From NCBI RefSeq assembly GCF_003710255.1, contig NZ_RHIB01000001.1, positions 2,170,001 through 2,234,000 on the forward strand: 64,000 bases of DNA, read 5' to 3'. The translations under genes and the position numbers were made by a program. The stretch is from Alteribacter keqinensis (GTDB lineage: Bacteria; Bacillota; Bacilli; Bacillales; Salisediminibacteriaceae). Under the pieces are notes generated by a model, which saw nothing but the letters and a program-made list of their open reading frames with translations, did not search any database and had not been told where the DNA came from. Below, piece after piece: positions 1 through 8,346 of the stretch (position 1 is its first letter; every line of letters starts with the position of its first letter).

Positions 1-166
1 GAATAAAAGCTTATGGCAATTTCATGAACGATTTACCAAAATACGTTATTTCCGTGCAGGAAGGTGTATAATGAAAGTAAGAACAAAACACCTTGGACCA
101 CTGGTCATCTGTCACGGCTTTAATGAAGTTGCATAGATTACAATAGTGAGAAGGAGGTAGTTTGCA

Positions 167-355
167 ATGAAAATCATGAGCACAAGTAAATTAGCCAAAG
201 AAAAGGTACAAAAAATTCAAGCTGGATTTTCCGCTTTCGCTGAAACCCACGAAGTAACTGACCTCATTCGAAAAGAAATTAAAAGCATGGGTCTTGATGT
301 CATTGAAGAAAAAACCGAACACGGATCCTGGTTTATTCCTAAAAAAAGAGCGTGA
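167..355 (+). CDS. small hypothetical protein (62 aa)
   Basis: I do not recognise this 62-residue protein. It is Lys/Glu rich, has no signal peptide or membrane segment, and ends in a basic KKRA tail. The ATG is preceded by a strong AAGGAGG about 6 bases upstream, which with the good terminator right after the stop makes it a convincing gene. A TATAAT-like -10 lies at 67-72, with only a weak -35 in front of it. It is convergent with nrnA. An antisense reading frame over this gene and the nrnA 3' end has no ribosome-binding site and was not accepted. Function unknown. Confidence 0.7.
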   Translation: MKIMSTSKLAKEKVQKIQAGFSAFAETHEVTDLIRKEIKSMGLDVIEEKTEHGSWFIPKKRA

Positions 356-390
356 CACAGCTGATTATCAGCTGTGTCCGCTCTTTCTTT
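354..390 (+). terminator. intrinsic terminator, probably bidirectional
   Basis: Near-perfect inverted repeat GACACAGCTG (354-363) and CAGCTGTGTC (369-378) with a 5-base loop, followed by a T-rich run. The stem starts inside the stop codon of the small gene and also serves the convergent nrnA. Confidence 0.8.
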
Positions 391-445
391 CACTTTATAA
401 CGTACATATTTGCCATAATAAGGCTGTATTATATCACAAACTAGG

Positions 446-1387
446 TTACTCCGACTCAGTACATATCTGATCCAGCTCTTCAAGGAGGCGTTCCGCTTCC
501 TCCCAGGAATATACAGTTGCACCGGAGGCCATGGGGTGTCCTCCGCCATTGTAGCGTGCAGCAAGGTCATTAATAACCGGTCCCTTAGAACGAAGACGAA
601 CACGAATCTCCTCCTCTTCTTCTACAAAGAACACCCATGCCTTCACATCTTTTAACGTCGAAAAAGAATTGACGATGCTTGCCGTCATCCCTGCATCCAC
701 TTTGTACTCTTTTAAAATCTCTGCCGGAAGCTTAATAAAAGCAGCCCCGGACGGTTTCAATTCAACCTGTGAGAGAACGTAGCCTTCCATACGTACAAGG
801 TCGATGTTTTTTTCGTACATGGCATTGTACAGCTCCGGACGTGAAAAATCCCCTTCAATCAGCTTCCCTGCCCAGTAAAACGTTCGTTTTGTTGTGTTCG
901 GATGACGAAAACGTCCTGTATCACCAACGATACCGGCATACAACAGCCGACTCGCTTCATCACTGAGTACGGCACCGTCCTCCTGCCATACTCCGTACAG
1001 CTCACAAATCATTTCTGATGTAGAGCTTGCTGTGATATCCACCCAGGATAAATCGCCGTACACATCCACTTCAGGATGATGGTCGATCTTAATCAGGAAT
1101 TCTCCCAGCTCATAGCGCTGATCGTCAACCCGGGGCAAATTAGCAGTATCACAGACAATAACAAGTGCCCCTTTGTAGTCATCGTCTTTAATTTTGTCCA
1201 TCCCGGCAAGGTAAGTAAACTCACTGTCATCATCTCCTGCCAGCAATACTCTTTTTTCCGGGAAGTTACTTATGATCAATTCTTTCAAACCCGACTGTGA
1301 ACCGACCGCATCAGGGTCCGGTCTGACATGTCTATGTATAATAATCGTATGATACTTTTTTATTTTTTCAATAATCTTCTGTTTCAT
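446..1387 (-). CDS. nrnA: bifunctional oligoribonuclease / pAp phosphatase NrnA (DHH-DHHA1)
   Basis: NrnA degrades 2- to 5-mer RNA (nano-RNA) to mononucleotides and dephosphorylates 3'-phosphoadenosine-5'-phosphate in the cytoplasm, replacing the Orn and CysQ enzymes of other bacteria. The protein is a full-length 313 aa, the same length as the B. subtilis protein. The DHH domain shows the HRHVRPDPDAVGS metal motif (about residues 18-30), CDTAN (79-83) and IDHHP (101-105). The C-terminal DHHA1 domain has the RNA-binding GGGHPMASGA near residue 285. The ATG at 1387 has TTGGAGC upstream; a TTG seven codons earlier is open but less likely. It stands divergent from ytpI, as part of the conserved nrnA-ytpI-ytoI neighbourhood. 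Confidence 0.95.
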   Translation of the reverse strand: MKQKIIEKIKKYHTIIIHRHVRPDPDAVGSQSGLKELIISNFPEKRVLLAGDDDSEFTYLAGMDKIKDDDYKGALVIVCDTANLPRVDDQRYELGEFLIKIDHHPEVDVYGDLSWVDITASSTSEMICELYGVWQEDGAVLSDEASRLLYAGIVGDTGRFRHPNTTKRTFYWAGKLIEGDFSRPELYNAMYEKNIDLVRMEGYVLSQVELKPSGAAFIKLPAEILKEYKVDAGMTASIVNSFSTLKDVKAWVFFVEEEEEIRVRLRSKGPVINDLAARYNGGGHPMASGATVYSWEEAERLLEELDQICTESE

Positions 1388-1563
1388 ATTCGCTGCTCCA
1401 ATCTGCAAATGAAGTGATTAGCTTAAGATTAGCTTACTTCGAGAGATTATACAATGCTGTGAACAGCCTTGATATCCCTTTAGTATATGTGCTATTTTTA
1501 CTAAGAAAGAGTACGTGAATTTACAGCCGGCTCAACAGCTGTCTGATAAAGGAGATTTTTTAT

Positions 1564-1890
1564 ATGCTTATCCCGATTATCATCGTCGTTTCCTTCGTAT
1601 TGTTTGTCTACTTTAAAGTTCAGCAGATGAAAGCACGAGGCCCTATGGAAAGTAAATGGTATTCCTCCAAATCAAGTATTGCTGTTGGTGTGGCTATCGG
1701 TACGTTTGGTCTTAATGCCATGATCAACCTTGGTACAACAGTAGCGACTGCTATTGGAGTGATCTTTATTATCTATGGTGGTATCAATGTCTTTTTTGGT
1801 ATTCGTAACTATCGCGCCTTCCTGCCATATGCCAGAAAGGAAGCAGAAGAAATAAGAAAGCATGAATCGAAGGAACAGCCTGCTAAATAA
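1564..1890 (+). CDS. ytpI: YtpI family membrane protein
   Basis: A 108-aa protein of the YtpI family, known in Bacillus as a small membrane protein of unknown function. Three hydrophobic segments are visible: residues 1-20, about 38-55 and about 60-80. They are followed by a charged C-terminal tail rich in Lys/Glu. AAAGGAG lies about 9 bases before the ATG. Its position between nrnA and ytoI is the same as in B. subtilis, which supports the name more than the sequence alone. It is a single-gene unit closed by the terminator immediately downstream. Confidence 0.85.
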   Translation: MLIPIIIVVSFVLFVYFKVQQMKARGPMESKWYSSKSSIAVGVAIGTFGLNAMINLGTTVATAIGVIFIIYGGINVFFGIRNYRAFLPYARKEAEEIRKHESKEQPAK

Positions 1891-1901
1891 ACAAAAAAGA
1901 T

Positions 1902-1940
1902 GGGGGTCTCCAACATGTTTTGGAGACCCCCTCTTTTTAT
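1902..1940 (+). terminator. intrinsic terminator of ytpI
   Basis: GGGGGTCTCCA (1902-1912) pairs with TGGAGACCCCC (1921-1931), followed by a T-rich run. Confidence 0.9.
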
Positions 1941-1974
1941 TTCGTAAAAATGATACTGTTAACAACAATATATT

Positions 1975-2145
1975 ACGCTACAGGCGGACGCTTTCCGCGG
2001 GCGGTTCTGGAACCTCCTCAACATGCTGCTTCTTCCACTGCGAGCCAGGCTCTGAAGTTTAATGCGTCGAAGCAACTCGATAATTATTGGTGATGTATAC
2101 GCTCGTCGCTGTAGTCGCCGCCTTTCGCTCCATTTTTATCTTATA
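1975..2145. repeat. decayed dispersed intergenic repeat
   Basis: This fills most of the gap between ytpI and ytoI. It contains CGCTTTCCGCGGGCGG, then ACCTCCTC, CTGCTTCTTCC, GCGTCGAAGCAACT and ACGCTCGTCGCT in that order. The same blocks recur in the same order at about 4188-4352 in this window. I recall this type of GC-rich, partly palindromic repeat as common in Bacillaceae intergenic regions. No coding capacity is credible here. Confidence 0.65.
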
Positions 2146-2174
2146 TAACTTATCCAAATTGAAAAACTGACAAA

Positions 2175-2217
2175 AATCAAGAAGAAGACCTTCTCACAGC
2201 CGCATGAGAGGGTCTTC
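2175..2217 (-). terminator. intrinsic terminator of ytoI
   Basis: Read on the minus strand, GAAGACC (2217-2211) pairs with GGTCTTC (2190-2184), extended by TCTC/GAGA inside, and is followed by a T-rich tail. It lies about 130 bases after the ytoI stop. Confidence 0.7.
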
Positions 2218-2344
2218 ATTATTTTTGGCACTCGTTTTTTGGTAATAGGTTCAAAACCTTGAGGTGATTCCATCAAGCCGCTAATTCAGTGACATGTCTC
2301 CTTCTTTTTTCTAAACATTTTCCGCAGATACTGACTGATCAAAA

Positions 2345-3655
2345 TCAGCGGTCAATAAGCTGGGCCATGAGCATGGCTTTCCCGACAATCTGGTTTTCGT
2401 GAAAAATTTCAACGTCCACCTTTCCAAATTTCCGTCCTACTTCAAGAACTCGGGGACAGACCTTCATTTCACTGTCGATCTGCACAGGTTTAATAAAGAA
2501 AAGAGTAATATTCTCAACCACAAGGTCGCCTTTTTTATATTTTCTCAGCGCCCGGCTTCCTGCTTCTGTCACAATAGTTGTCATAACGCCATAGGAAATG
2601 GTTCCGAGATGATTAGTCATCTGCGGGGTTACTTCAAGCCGGTACACATGTTCCTGCGGTGTAGAAACGTCCTCAAAATGACGTGTTACAAGATCTTCAA
2701 TTGTTTCTCCGACCTGAGGCTGCCTTTGAATCATCTGAAGAGCCTTAAGAACGTCCTGGCGGCTGATCACCCCAAGAAGTCTCCGTCCCGAATCCGTTAC
2801 AGGTAAAAGCTCAATCCCTTCCCAAACCATCCGGTGGGCAGCTGATGCGACAGACGTTTTCGATGTTACTGCAATTGGCTGCTTAGTCATTACTTTTTCA
2901 ATTTCTACAAAAGGGCTTACTCCCATCACATCTTTGGCTGTGACCATGCCGAGAAGCTTCCCGTCCACTTCGTCAATAACGGGGTAACGGCTGTGGCTTG
3001 TCCGTTTATTCAGCTCATGCCACTTCTCTACCGTATGGCCATTGGTCATCAAGTATGTCTTATCAAAAGGTATGAGGATATCCTCAACCATCAGAATTTC
3101 TTTTTTAATAAGCTGGTCATAGATTGCACGGTTGATCATTGCAGCTACCGTAAAGGTATCATACGTAGTAGAGATGATCGGAAGTTCAAGTCTGTCTGCC
3201 AGTGCCTTCACTTCATCATTTGTATCGAACCCACCCGTAATAAGGACAGCAGCCCCTGATTCCAGTGCCATTTTGTGTACTTGTTCCCGGTTACCGACGA
3301 TAAGAAGGTTCTCAGGTTCAACGTAACGCATCATGGCTTCTGCCTTCATGGCACCGATAACAAACTTGCTAAGTGTTTTATAAAGACCGTTTCTGCCTCC
3401 AAGAACTTGTCCATCGACTATGTTGATCACTTCAGCAAAAGTCAGCTTTTCAATATTTTCTTTTTGTTTCTTTTCTATTCTGATTGTGCCTACCCGCTCA
3501 ATTGTACTTACAATGCCTTGATTTTCAGCGTCTTTAATCGCTCTGTAAGCTGTTCCCTCGCTCACCTGGAGGGCTTTGGCAACCTGCCTGACTGAGATTT
3601 TACTCCCCACATCCAGAGACCGGATATGCTGGAGGATCTGTTCGTGTTTTGTCAT
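2345..3655 (-). CDS. ytoI: YtoI: HTH-DRTGG-CBS-hotdog regulatory protein
   Basis: A 436-aa cytoplasmic protein with four parts. An N-terminal winged-helix segment (residues 1-65, with QVSEGTAYRAIKDAE) comes first, then a DRTGG domain (about 90-185), a CBS-domain pair (about 190-310) and a C-terminal hotdog/thioesterase-like domain (about 320-436, ending AMLMAQLIDR). The family is conserved in Firmicutes and its ligand is unknown; CBS and DRTGG domains suggest nucleotide sensing. I chose the ATG at 3655 (MTKHEQIL, as in B. subtilis), with GGGTGG 9 bases upstream; a GTG four codons earlier (3667) overlaps that site. Its length matches the B. subtilis protein of about 439 aa. Confidence 0.93.
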   Translation of the reverse strand: MTKHEQILQHIRSLDVGSKISVRQVAKALQVSEGTAYRAIKDAENQGIVSTIERVGTIRIEKKQKENIEKLTFAEVINIVDGQVLGGRNGLYKTLSKFVIGAMKAEAMMRYVEPENLLIVGNREQVHKMALESGAAVLITGGFDTNDEVKALADRLELPIISTTYDTFTVAAMINRAIYDQLIKKEILMVEDILIPFDKTYLMTNGHTVEKWHELNKRTSHSRYPVIDEVDGKLLGMVTAKDVMGVSPFVEIEKVMTKQPIAVTSKTSVASAAHRMVWEGIELLPVTDSGRRLLGVISRQDVLKALQMIQRQPQVGETIEDLVTRHFEDVSTPQEHVYRLEVTPQMTNHLGTISYGVMTTIVTEAGSRALRKYKKGDLVVENITLFFIKPVQIDSEMKVCPRVLEVGRKFGKVDVEIFHENQIVGKAMLMAQLIDR

Positions 3656-3747
3656 ACCGCTATCCACCCCGAAAGAGCTGTTTCACTCTTATTTAGTAAT
3701 CTGTACTAATACAAGTATACTCCGCCAGCTCTGGGGTTTCAAGGATA

Positions 3748-4014
3748 TTAGGATGTTCCGCGCAGTTTTTTCCTGCCCCTGTTCTGATTCCTGCTTCCAT
3801 AGGGAACAGCCTCTTCTTTACCATCGCTCCGCTCTTTGTCCCGTGCTGTAAGCCATCCGTATACATTCCCTCCGAGAACAATAAGAGCAAAACCCAGCCA
3901 GGCATAGGCAAAATAGACAGCAAGCCCTTCCCCTGCGAAAGGAAGTCTCGGCAATGCCAGATATAAGAGTAGGAAAGTCAGTAAAACACACAAAAATAAT
4001 CTCGAACTTTTCAT
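3748..4014 (-). CDS. small membrane protein, hypothetical
   Basis: An 88-aa protein with two hydrophobic stretches (about residues 5-22 and 32-50) and a basic, hydrophilic C-terminal tail, so probably a two-pass membrane protein. AGAGGTGAT lies 5-8 bases before the ATG. It lies upstream of ytoI on the same strand with a gap of about 90 bases and could be cotranscribed with it. I do not recognise the family. Confidence 0.65.
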   Translation of the reverse strand: MKSSRLFLCVLLTFLLLYLALPRLPFAGEGLAVYFAYAWLGFALIVLGGNVYGWLTARDKERSDGKEEAVPYGSRNQNRGRKKLRGTS

Positions 4015-4354
4015 TGTCGATCACCTCTGGTGTTAGTTTATGACTTGTCTTATAAGTAAAGAACCGTAAATGAAGGTGCCAAAAAGGGGCGGGCAGACAA
4101 AATGCAGTAGATTTTCAGAAAAGAGGCTGGGACAGAAGTGTTTTAATCAACGAGAATCCAAACGAATAAAAGCGGCGCTGATAAATCGCTCCTGAAATAT
4201 ACTTCGATTTCCGCGGGAAGCGGGTTACCCTCCCCCAGCATACCTGCTTCTTCCTCTGCCAGCTGACCTTTGCAGCTGGCTGCGTCGAAGCAACTAGTCG
4301 CATTTTCATGAAGTAAACGCTCGTCACTGCGGGAGCTCACCTTTGCTTTTCATC

Positions 4355-4400
4355 GAAGGTACTGTAAAAGTTCGATTTTTAACTTTTTCCAGTGTCTTCT
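4355..4400. repeat. short palindromic repeat, copy 1
   Basis: GAAGGTACTGTAAAAGTT and AACTTTTTCCAGTGTCTTC form an imperfect palindrome around a short loop. The same sequence type recurs at 4501-4539 and 56466-56512. Confidence 0.6.
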
Positions 4401-4500
4401 AAGCAATGAACGTAACGGTTGCATTTTTTAAAAGCCTGGTATGAGTGGGTTTCTCGTATCAGGCGCGCAACCGCTGAAGCCATTGCCACTCAAATAAAAG

Positions 4501-4539
4501 CCACTGAAAAAGTTGTTTTGTACTTTTTCAGTGCCTTCT
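4501..4539. repeat. short palindromic repeat, copy 2
   Basis: CACTGAAAAAGT and ACTTTTTCAGTG form a perfect 12-bp inverted repeat, followed by the family's CCTTCT end. Confidence 0.65.
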
Positions 4540-4751
4540 TTTCATCCCGCAGGAGTCTACGTATAGTTCATCCGCTTTGCTCGCGTAATGTTCGGATTCT
4601 CAGTTAAATTCTTCCTTTATTCCCCAACCTCAGATTGGCGAAAAACCTACGAATTTTATGAGCGGGAGTTTCTCGCTTCTTTGAAAGAAGTTATATATAA
4701 AATGCAAAGTTGTTTCACAAACCTTCTCGGTTCTATGAAAAGGTGATGCAG

Positions 4752-4832
4752 TCGAAAACTCCTGAGGGAGCAGATGCCAGGCAAGACGCCCCAGAGCTCG
4801 AGGAGGCTGGCCGGCACCTCAGAAAGCGAAGG
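4752..4832. repeat. dispersed intergenic repeat (CTCCTG...GAGGAGGCTGGCCGGCAC type)
   Basis: The order AACTCCTGAGGGAGCAG, GACGCCCCAGAG, GAGGAGGCTGGCCGGCAC, AGAAAGCGAAGG matches a repeat type I recall from many Bacillaceae intergenic regions. A related piece, GAGGAGGCTTGCCGGCAC, occurs at about 16396 in this window. Confidence 0.55.
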
Positions 4833-4897
4833 ACATGGAGGCGGCACCAACACTTTCCATCATCAGGTAAACGAGAAAAAATTTTTTTCAAAAGACT

Positions 4898-4930
4898 GAG
4901 GGACTCATAGCCCCAGCTTATGAGTCCCTC
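4898..4930 (-). terminator. intrinsic terminator of ytkL
   Basis: GAGGGACTCATA (4898-4909) pairs with TATGAGTCCCTC (4919-4930). On the minus strand the stem is followed by T-rich sequence. Confidence 0.85.
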
Positions 4931-4941
4931 CCCTATTATAC

Positions 4942-5622
4942 TTATACTTCTACTTCATCTCCCGGTTTCATTACGTGACCGGTGTCATTTCCCAGAGCTT
5001 CAGCAAATGATTTCGGATTCTGCTCGATAACCGGAAACGTATTGTAATGCATCGGCACTACCTTTTTTGCACCGATCCAATCCGCTGCTACAGCAGCATC
5101 ATCCGGCCCCATTGTAAAATTGTCCCCAATTGGTAGAAATGCTACATCGATCCTGTATTTTTCAAGCAGTTTCATATCAGAGTAAAGGGCTGTATCCCCC
5201 GCATGATAAATGGTCTTACCTTCAGCGAAAAATAAGATTCCGCTCGGCATCCCTGTATAAATAATCTCCTGCTTCTCATCATCGGTATAGGCTGAACCAT
5301 GAAAGGCCTGAGTAAGTTTTATACGTCCGAAATCAAACTCATGAGCGCCTCCGATGTGCATGGGATGTGTGTTGAGCCCCTGCCACCCGAGATAGGTTGC
5401 AAGCTCGAAAGGAGCTACAACAAGAGCATCATTTCGTTTTGCGATGTCGATGGTGTCACCTACGTGGTCATTGTGGCCGTGTGTAAGCAGAATGACATCC
5501 GCTTTCACTTTACCTGCATCAAGATCACACAGGTCATTACCTTTAATAAACGGATCAATCAAAATCGTTTTACCATTCGTTTCGATCTTCACTACAGAAT
5601 GTCCATGAAAAGATAGTTTCAA
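4942..5622 (-). CDS. ytkL: UPF0173 metal-dependent hydrolase YtkL (MBL fold)
   Basis: A 226-aa metallo-beta-lactamase-fold protein. The [10 protein letters not shown] metal-binding motif is at residues 47-56, preceded by the strand ILIDPF. A downstream H in MHIGGA, the D in YHAGDTAL and the H in MHYNTFP complete the expected metal ligands. The family is conserved in Bacillus and archaea; the physiological substrate is not established. The start is a TTG at 5622 with GGGAGTGAG upstream; no ATG is available near the conserved N terminus ([18 protein letters not shown]). Divergently oriented from the dipeptidase gene at 5750. Confidence 0.92.
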   Translation of the reverse strand: MKLSFHGHSVVKIETNGKTILIDPFIKGNDLCDLDAGKVKADVILLTHGHNDHVGDTIDIAKRNDALVVAPFELATYLGWQGLNTHPMHIGGAHEFDFGRIKLTQAFHGSAYTDDEKQEIIYTGMPSGILFFAEGKTIYHAGDTALYSDMKLLEKYRIDVAFLPIGDNFTMGPDDAAVAADWIGAKKVVPMHYNTFPVIEQNPKSFAEALGNDTGHVMKPGDEVEV

Positions 5623-5749
5623 TTGTACTCACTCCCTTTATTTTATCTTTCGGCGTCATCAATTTTATACCCTTCTGCCCATACGTTCATGCGTTAATTT
5701 TTTCTGTGTTAAAATAGAGCAGAAATGTATTCTTGTTCAGGAGGTTTTC

Positions 5750-6859
5750 ATGAAGAATCGATTAGAAAAACTTAAAAGCTGGATGAAGGCTAATGAAGCA
5801 GACGTTGTTATGCTTCAGACAAGAGCAAATGTCTTTTTCACAACCGGATTTGACACAGATCCTCATGAACGTCTGGTTGCATCATGTTTCTTTCTCGACC
5901 AGGACCCGTTAATTATCTGCCCCGGTATGGAAGTCAACCAGGTTGAGGGTATTTTTGGGAAAGGAGACGTTCTCGGTTACAGTGATACAGATAACCCATG
6001 GAAAATGATTGAAAAAGCCTGGAATGAACGTACATCTTCTGTAAAAAAGATTGCGGTCGAGCGAGGCCTGTCCTGGGAGCGGCTCAAAGCACTACAGTCT
6101 GCTTTTCCCCACGCTTCGTTTAAAGAAGTGGATGAGGCACTTGAATCAGCACGCCTGATTAAAGATGATGAAGAAGTTACATTGCTCAAGGAAGCCGCAG
6201 CTCTCGCTGATTTCGGAGTGAAAGCCGGAGTGTCTGCTTTACAAGAAGGCATCTCAGAAATGGAAGTACTGGCCTCCATTGAATATGAACTGAAAAAGAA
6301 AGGCGTACGGGAAATGGCATTTTCCACTATGGTACTGTTTGGCGAAAAAGCCGGAGATCCACACGGTAATCCGGGCAGCCGAAGACTCCAAAAAGGAGAT
6401 GCTGTCCTGTTTGACCTCGGTGTCATCTGGAAAGGGTATGCATCAGACATCACCCGCACTGTTTTTTTCGACCACGTCAAAGAATCTGATCAGGCCATTT
6501 ATGAAACAGTGTTAACGGCCCAGTCAAAAGCGCTCGCAATCTGCAAGCCCGGGACTGCAATTGGTGATCTTGATAAAGCAGCAAGAGGCTGGATCGAAGA
6601 AAAAGGATACAAGGATTTTTTCCCCCACCGCCTCGGACATGGTCTTGGCATTGAAGTTCACGAATTCCCTTCGATGCATGCCAAAAATACAGACCCGCTT
6701 CAAGAAGGGATGACCTTTACCATTGAACCGGGTATCTACCTGCCGAATCAGGCCGGTGTAAGAATTGAAGATGATGTGTATATCACCAAAGACGGATATG
6801 AAACGTTCACTAAATATCCAAAAGAGCTGCAGATTATCTCTTCTTCAGCTGAAGTTTAA
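5750..6859 (+). CDS. pepQ: Xaa-Pro dipeptidase (M24 family)
   Basis: A 369-aa cytoplasmic metallopeptidase with a creatinase-type N-terminal domain (residues 1-125) and a pita-bread catalytic domain. The five metal ligands are visible: D in LFDLGVIWKGY, D in ASDITRTV, H in RLGHGLGIEVHE, E in IEPGIYLP and E in RIEDDVYI. It is predicted to cleave X-Pro dipeptides for amino-acid recycling. CAGGAGG lies 6 bases before the ATG. The closest B. subtilis relative I recall is YkvY; the symbol is by family. Its terminator follows at 6960. Confidence 0.9.
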   Translation: MKNRLEKLKSWMKANEADVVMLQTRANVFFTTGFDTDPHERLVASCFFLDQDPLIICPGMEVNQVEGIFGKGDVLGYSDTDNPWKMIEKAWNERTSSVKKIAVERGLSWERLKALQSAFPHASFKEVDEALESARLIKDDEEVTLLKEAAALADFGVKAGVSALQEGISEMEVLASIEYELKKKGVREMAFSTMVLFGEKAGDPHGNPGSRRLQKGDAVLFDLGVIWKGYASDITRTVFFDHVKESDQAIYETVLTAQSKALAICKPGTAIGDLDKAARGWIEEKGYKDFFPHRLGHGLGIEVHEFPSMHAKNTDPLQEGMTFTIEPGIYLPNQAGVRIEDDVYITKDGYETFTKYPKELQIISSSAEV

Positions 6860-6959
6860 AGACACCCTGAAAAAAGAATTAGGCAGAGTGCTAAAAAATA
6901 TAGATTATGTGAGCTTAAAAATACCGTAAATCCGGGAGAATATGATTAACAGCAAATTT

Positions 6960-6993
6960 AAAAACCTTGGAAAATTCATTTCCAAGGTTTTTT
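6960..6993. terminator. bidirectional terminator between pepQ and the STAND island
   Basis: AAAACCTTGGAAA (6961-6973) pairs with TTTCCAAGGTTTTTT (6979-6993). T/A runs on both sides make it usable in both directions. It closes the minus-strand island that starts at the 13139-13167 promoter. Confidence 0.85.
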
Positions 6994-6994
6994 A

Positions 6995-7354
6995 CTATTT
7001 TTCCGATTCCCATTTCCACGTTTGAAAGCAACGGTCTTTGTCCACTCGTTTAATGACTACTTTTTTCACATTTCCATACTTGTGTGCCATCTTTTGAACT
7101 TCCTCATTGGAAAGCGTCGGCCGGGACAGGTCAAGAAAAGTAAGTATTTCTTCAAATGACTCTCGTGCTGCGTCTCCTCTTACAATCGTCGATCCTCTCT
7201 CGAATTCAAAATCCCGGGGATTCTCATACTCCCACTCGTAAAGGGTATCTTCTGTTTCAACCGTCACCTTTAATGAAGCATTGTTAGGCCACGGCATATC
7301 TGAATGGGCTGGAATCACTGCAAGCAGACTCAATAATATTACGATTACCGGCAT
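6995..7354 (-). CDS. small secreted protein, hypothetical
   Basis: A 119-aa protein with a clear signal peptide. The N terminus is hydrophobic (MPVIVILLSLLAVIPAHS) and cleavage is likely after AHS. The mature part of about 100 residues is charged, with alternating strand-like segments (SLKVTVETEDTLYEWEYE) and a single Cys near the end. The ATG at 7354 sits 8 bases after AGGAGG; an upstream GTG/ATG pair overlaps the Shine-Dalgarno. It starts 50 bp after the flavoprotein gene with no terminator between them, so it is probably the last gene of the STAND operon. I cannot assign a function. Confidence 0.7.
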   Translation of the reverse strand: MPVIVILLSLLAVIPAHSDMPWPNNASLKVTVETEDTLYEWEYENPRDFEFERGSTIVRGDAARESFEEILTFLDLSRPTLSNEEVQKMAHKYGNVKKVVIKRVDKDRCFQTWKWESEK

Positions 7355-7404
7355 CGTCATCACCTCCTACTCAGTTTGAGGCGGGGTGAATCTTTTTATA
7401 CGCG

Positions 7405-8346
7405 TCAGTAATAAACAGGTCCGGTATTAGTGTTTAGCCGTTCATTAATATGTTTTACAGTCATCATTCCCTGAGCGCCGGAGACGGACAAACTGGAATA
7501 CTTAGGATCATTGACCAGATCACCGATAGCATATACGTAAGGATCACTTGTCTGCCCCATCTGATCAGATTGGATACAGCCGTTTTCATCCATATCCACC
7601 TGCCCTTTCACAAGAGAACTGACCGGCTCAACGCCGATCCGGATAAGCAGAGCCTCCACGCTCAGAGAAAGTTCTTCCCCCTGACAGTTAACTCTAATCT
7701 GCTCTACCTGTCTGTCCCCAAGCACAGCCGTAACAGTTGAATGGGTTAAAACCTCAATATTCTCCCTGTTCAGCACTCTGTCCTGAAGAGCTTTTCTTGC
7801 TTTAAACCTGTCTGATCGATGGATCAGATACACTTTTCTGCTAAGCTCGGACAGAATATCAGCCCCCTCAAAGGCACGGTCGCCTCCCCCTGCAATTGCC
7901 ACGACTTTATTTGCGAGCCTCCCCTTATCACGAACCGCCGAATAAACTTCATTTCTTTCAAGCATTTCTTTTTCTCCAGGAACGTTAAGGGAACGGGGGC
8001 GGGACCCTGTGGCAAGGATAAGAAAGGTGTAGGACACCGTCTCCTTCCCATCGTTTCTTACAAATGAGACAGTCTTATTCCCGCAATCGACGGACACCGC
8101 CTCACAGCCGGTTTTCACCTCACTTTTCACCATTGCCAGGTGATCTTCAAAATGCTTTTGAAGTTCTTTTCCGTTCTCTGCAACAATACCAGGGTAATCA
8201 ATAATACGATTATGGATATGAGACAGCTGCCCGCCAATTCTGCTGTTTGATTCAAGAAGTACACTCGACAGTTCCAGACGTTTACACCAGATGGATGCTG
8301 CCACACCTGCAGGACCCCCGCCGACAATGACTACATCAACGTTCAT
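7405..8346 (-). CDS. thioredoxin-reductase-like FAD/NAD(P) oxidoreductase without CxxC
   Basis: A 313-aa two-dinucleotide-binding-domain flavoprotein. The N-terminal FAD motif is VVIVGGGPAGVAAS (residues 5-18), followed by RIGGQL and ILATGSRPR. The NAD(P) domain has VVAIAGGGDRAFEGA (about 147-161) and HRSDRF. A C-terminal YAIGDL FAD motif precedes SGAQGMM. The place where thioredoxin reductases carry CAVCDG reads YSAVRDKG, so the redox-active cysteine pair is absent. It should oxidise NAD(P)H but cannot reduce thioredoxin in the usual way. The ATG at 8346 is 7 bases after AGAGGTGG; it overlaps the upstream nucleotidase gene by 11 bp, implying translational coupling. Confidence 0.85.
   Translation of the reverse strand: MNVDVVIVGGGPAGVAASIWCKRLELSSVLLESNSRIGGQLSHIHNRIIDYPGIVAENGKELQKHFEDHLAMVKSEVKTGCEAVSVDCGNKTVSFVRNDGKETVSYTFLILATGSRPRSLNVPGEKEMLERNEVYSAVRDKGRLANKVVAIAGGGDRAFEGADILSELSRKVYLIHRSDRFKARKALQDRVLNRENIEVLTHSTVTAVLGDRQVEQIRVNCQGEELSLSVEALLIRIGVEPVSSLVKGQVDMDENGCIQSDQMGQTSDPYVYAIGDLVNDPKYSSLSVSGAQGMMTVKHINERLNTNTGPVYY

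Larger units (their letters stand above)
4125..4630. repeat. long copy of a terminal-inverted-repeat element, disrupted by other repeats
   Basis: The left end GGCTGGGACAGAAGTG at 4125 and the right end GTTCGGATTCTCAG...CCCCAACC (4590-4629) match the two ends of the 138-bp element at 63167-63304. Block AAATCGCTCC-AAATATACTTCG follows the left end in both copies. Here the middle is about 370 bp longer and holds a second copy of the 1975-2145 repeat (4188-4352) and two short hairpin repeats. No transposase is present, so it would be non-autonomous. The open frames here (for example 4143-4340 minus) are repeat-derived. Confidence 0.6.

Noticed and set aside
217-603. 128-codon frame on the minus strand across the 3' end of nrnA
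   Set aside because: No Shine-Dalgarno, overlaps two better genes and a terminator; a shadow of the accepted frames.
4115-4340. 65-70-codon frames on the minus strand
   Set aside because: They lie entirely within a dispersed repeat, have repeat-derived composition and no convincing start.
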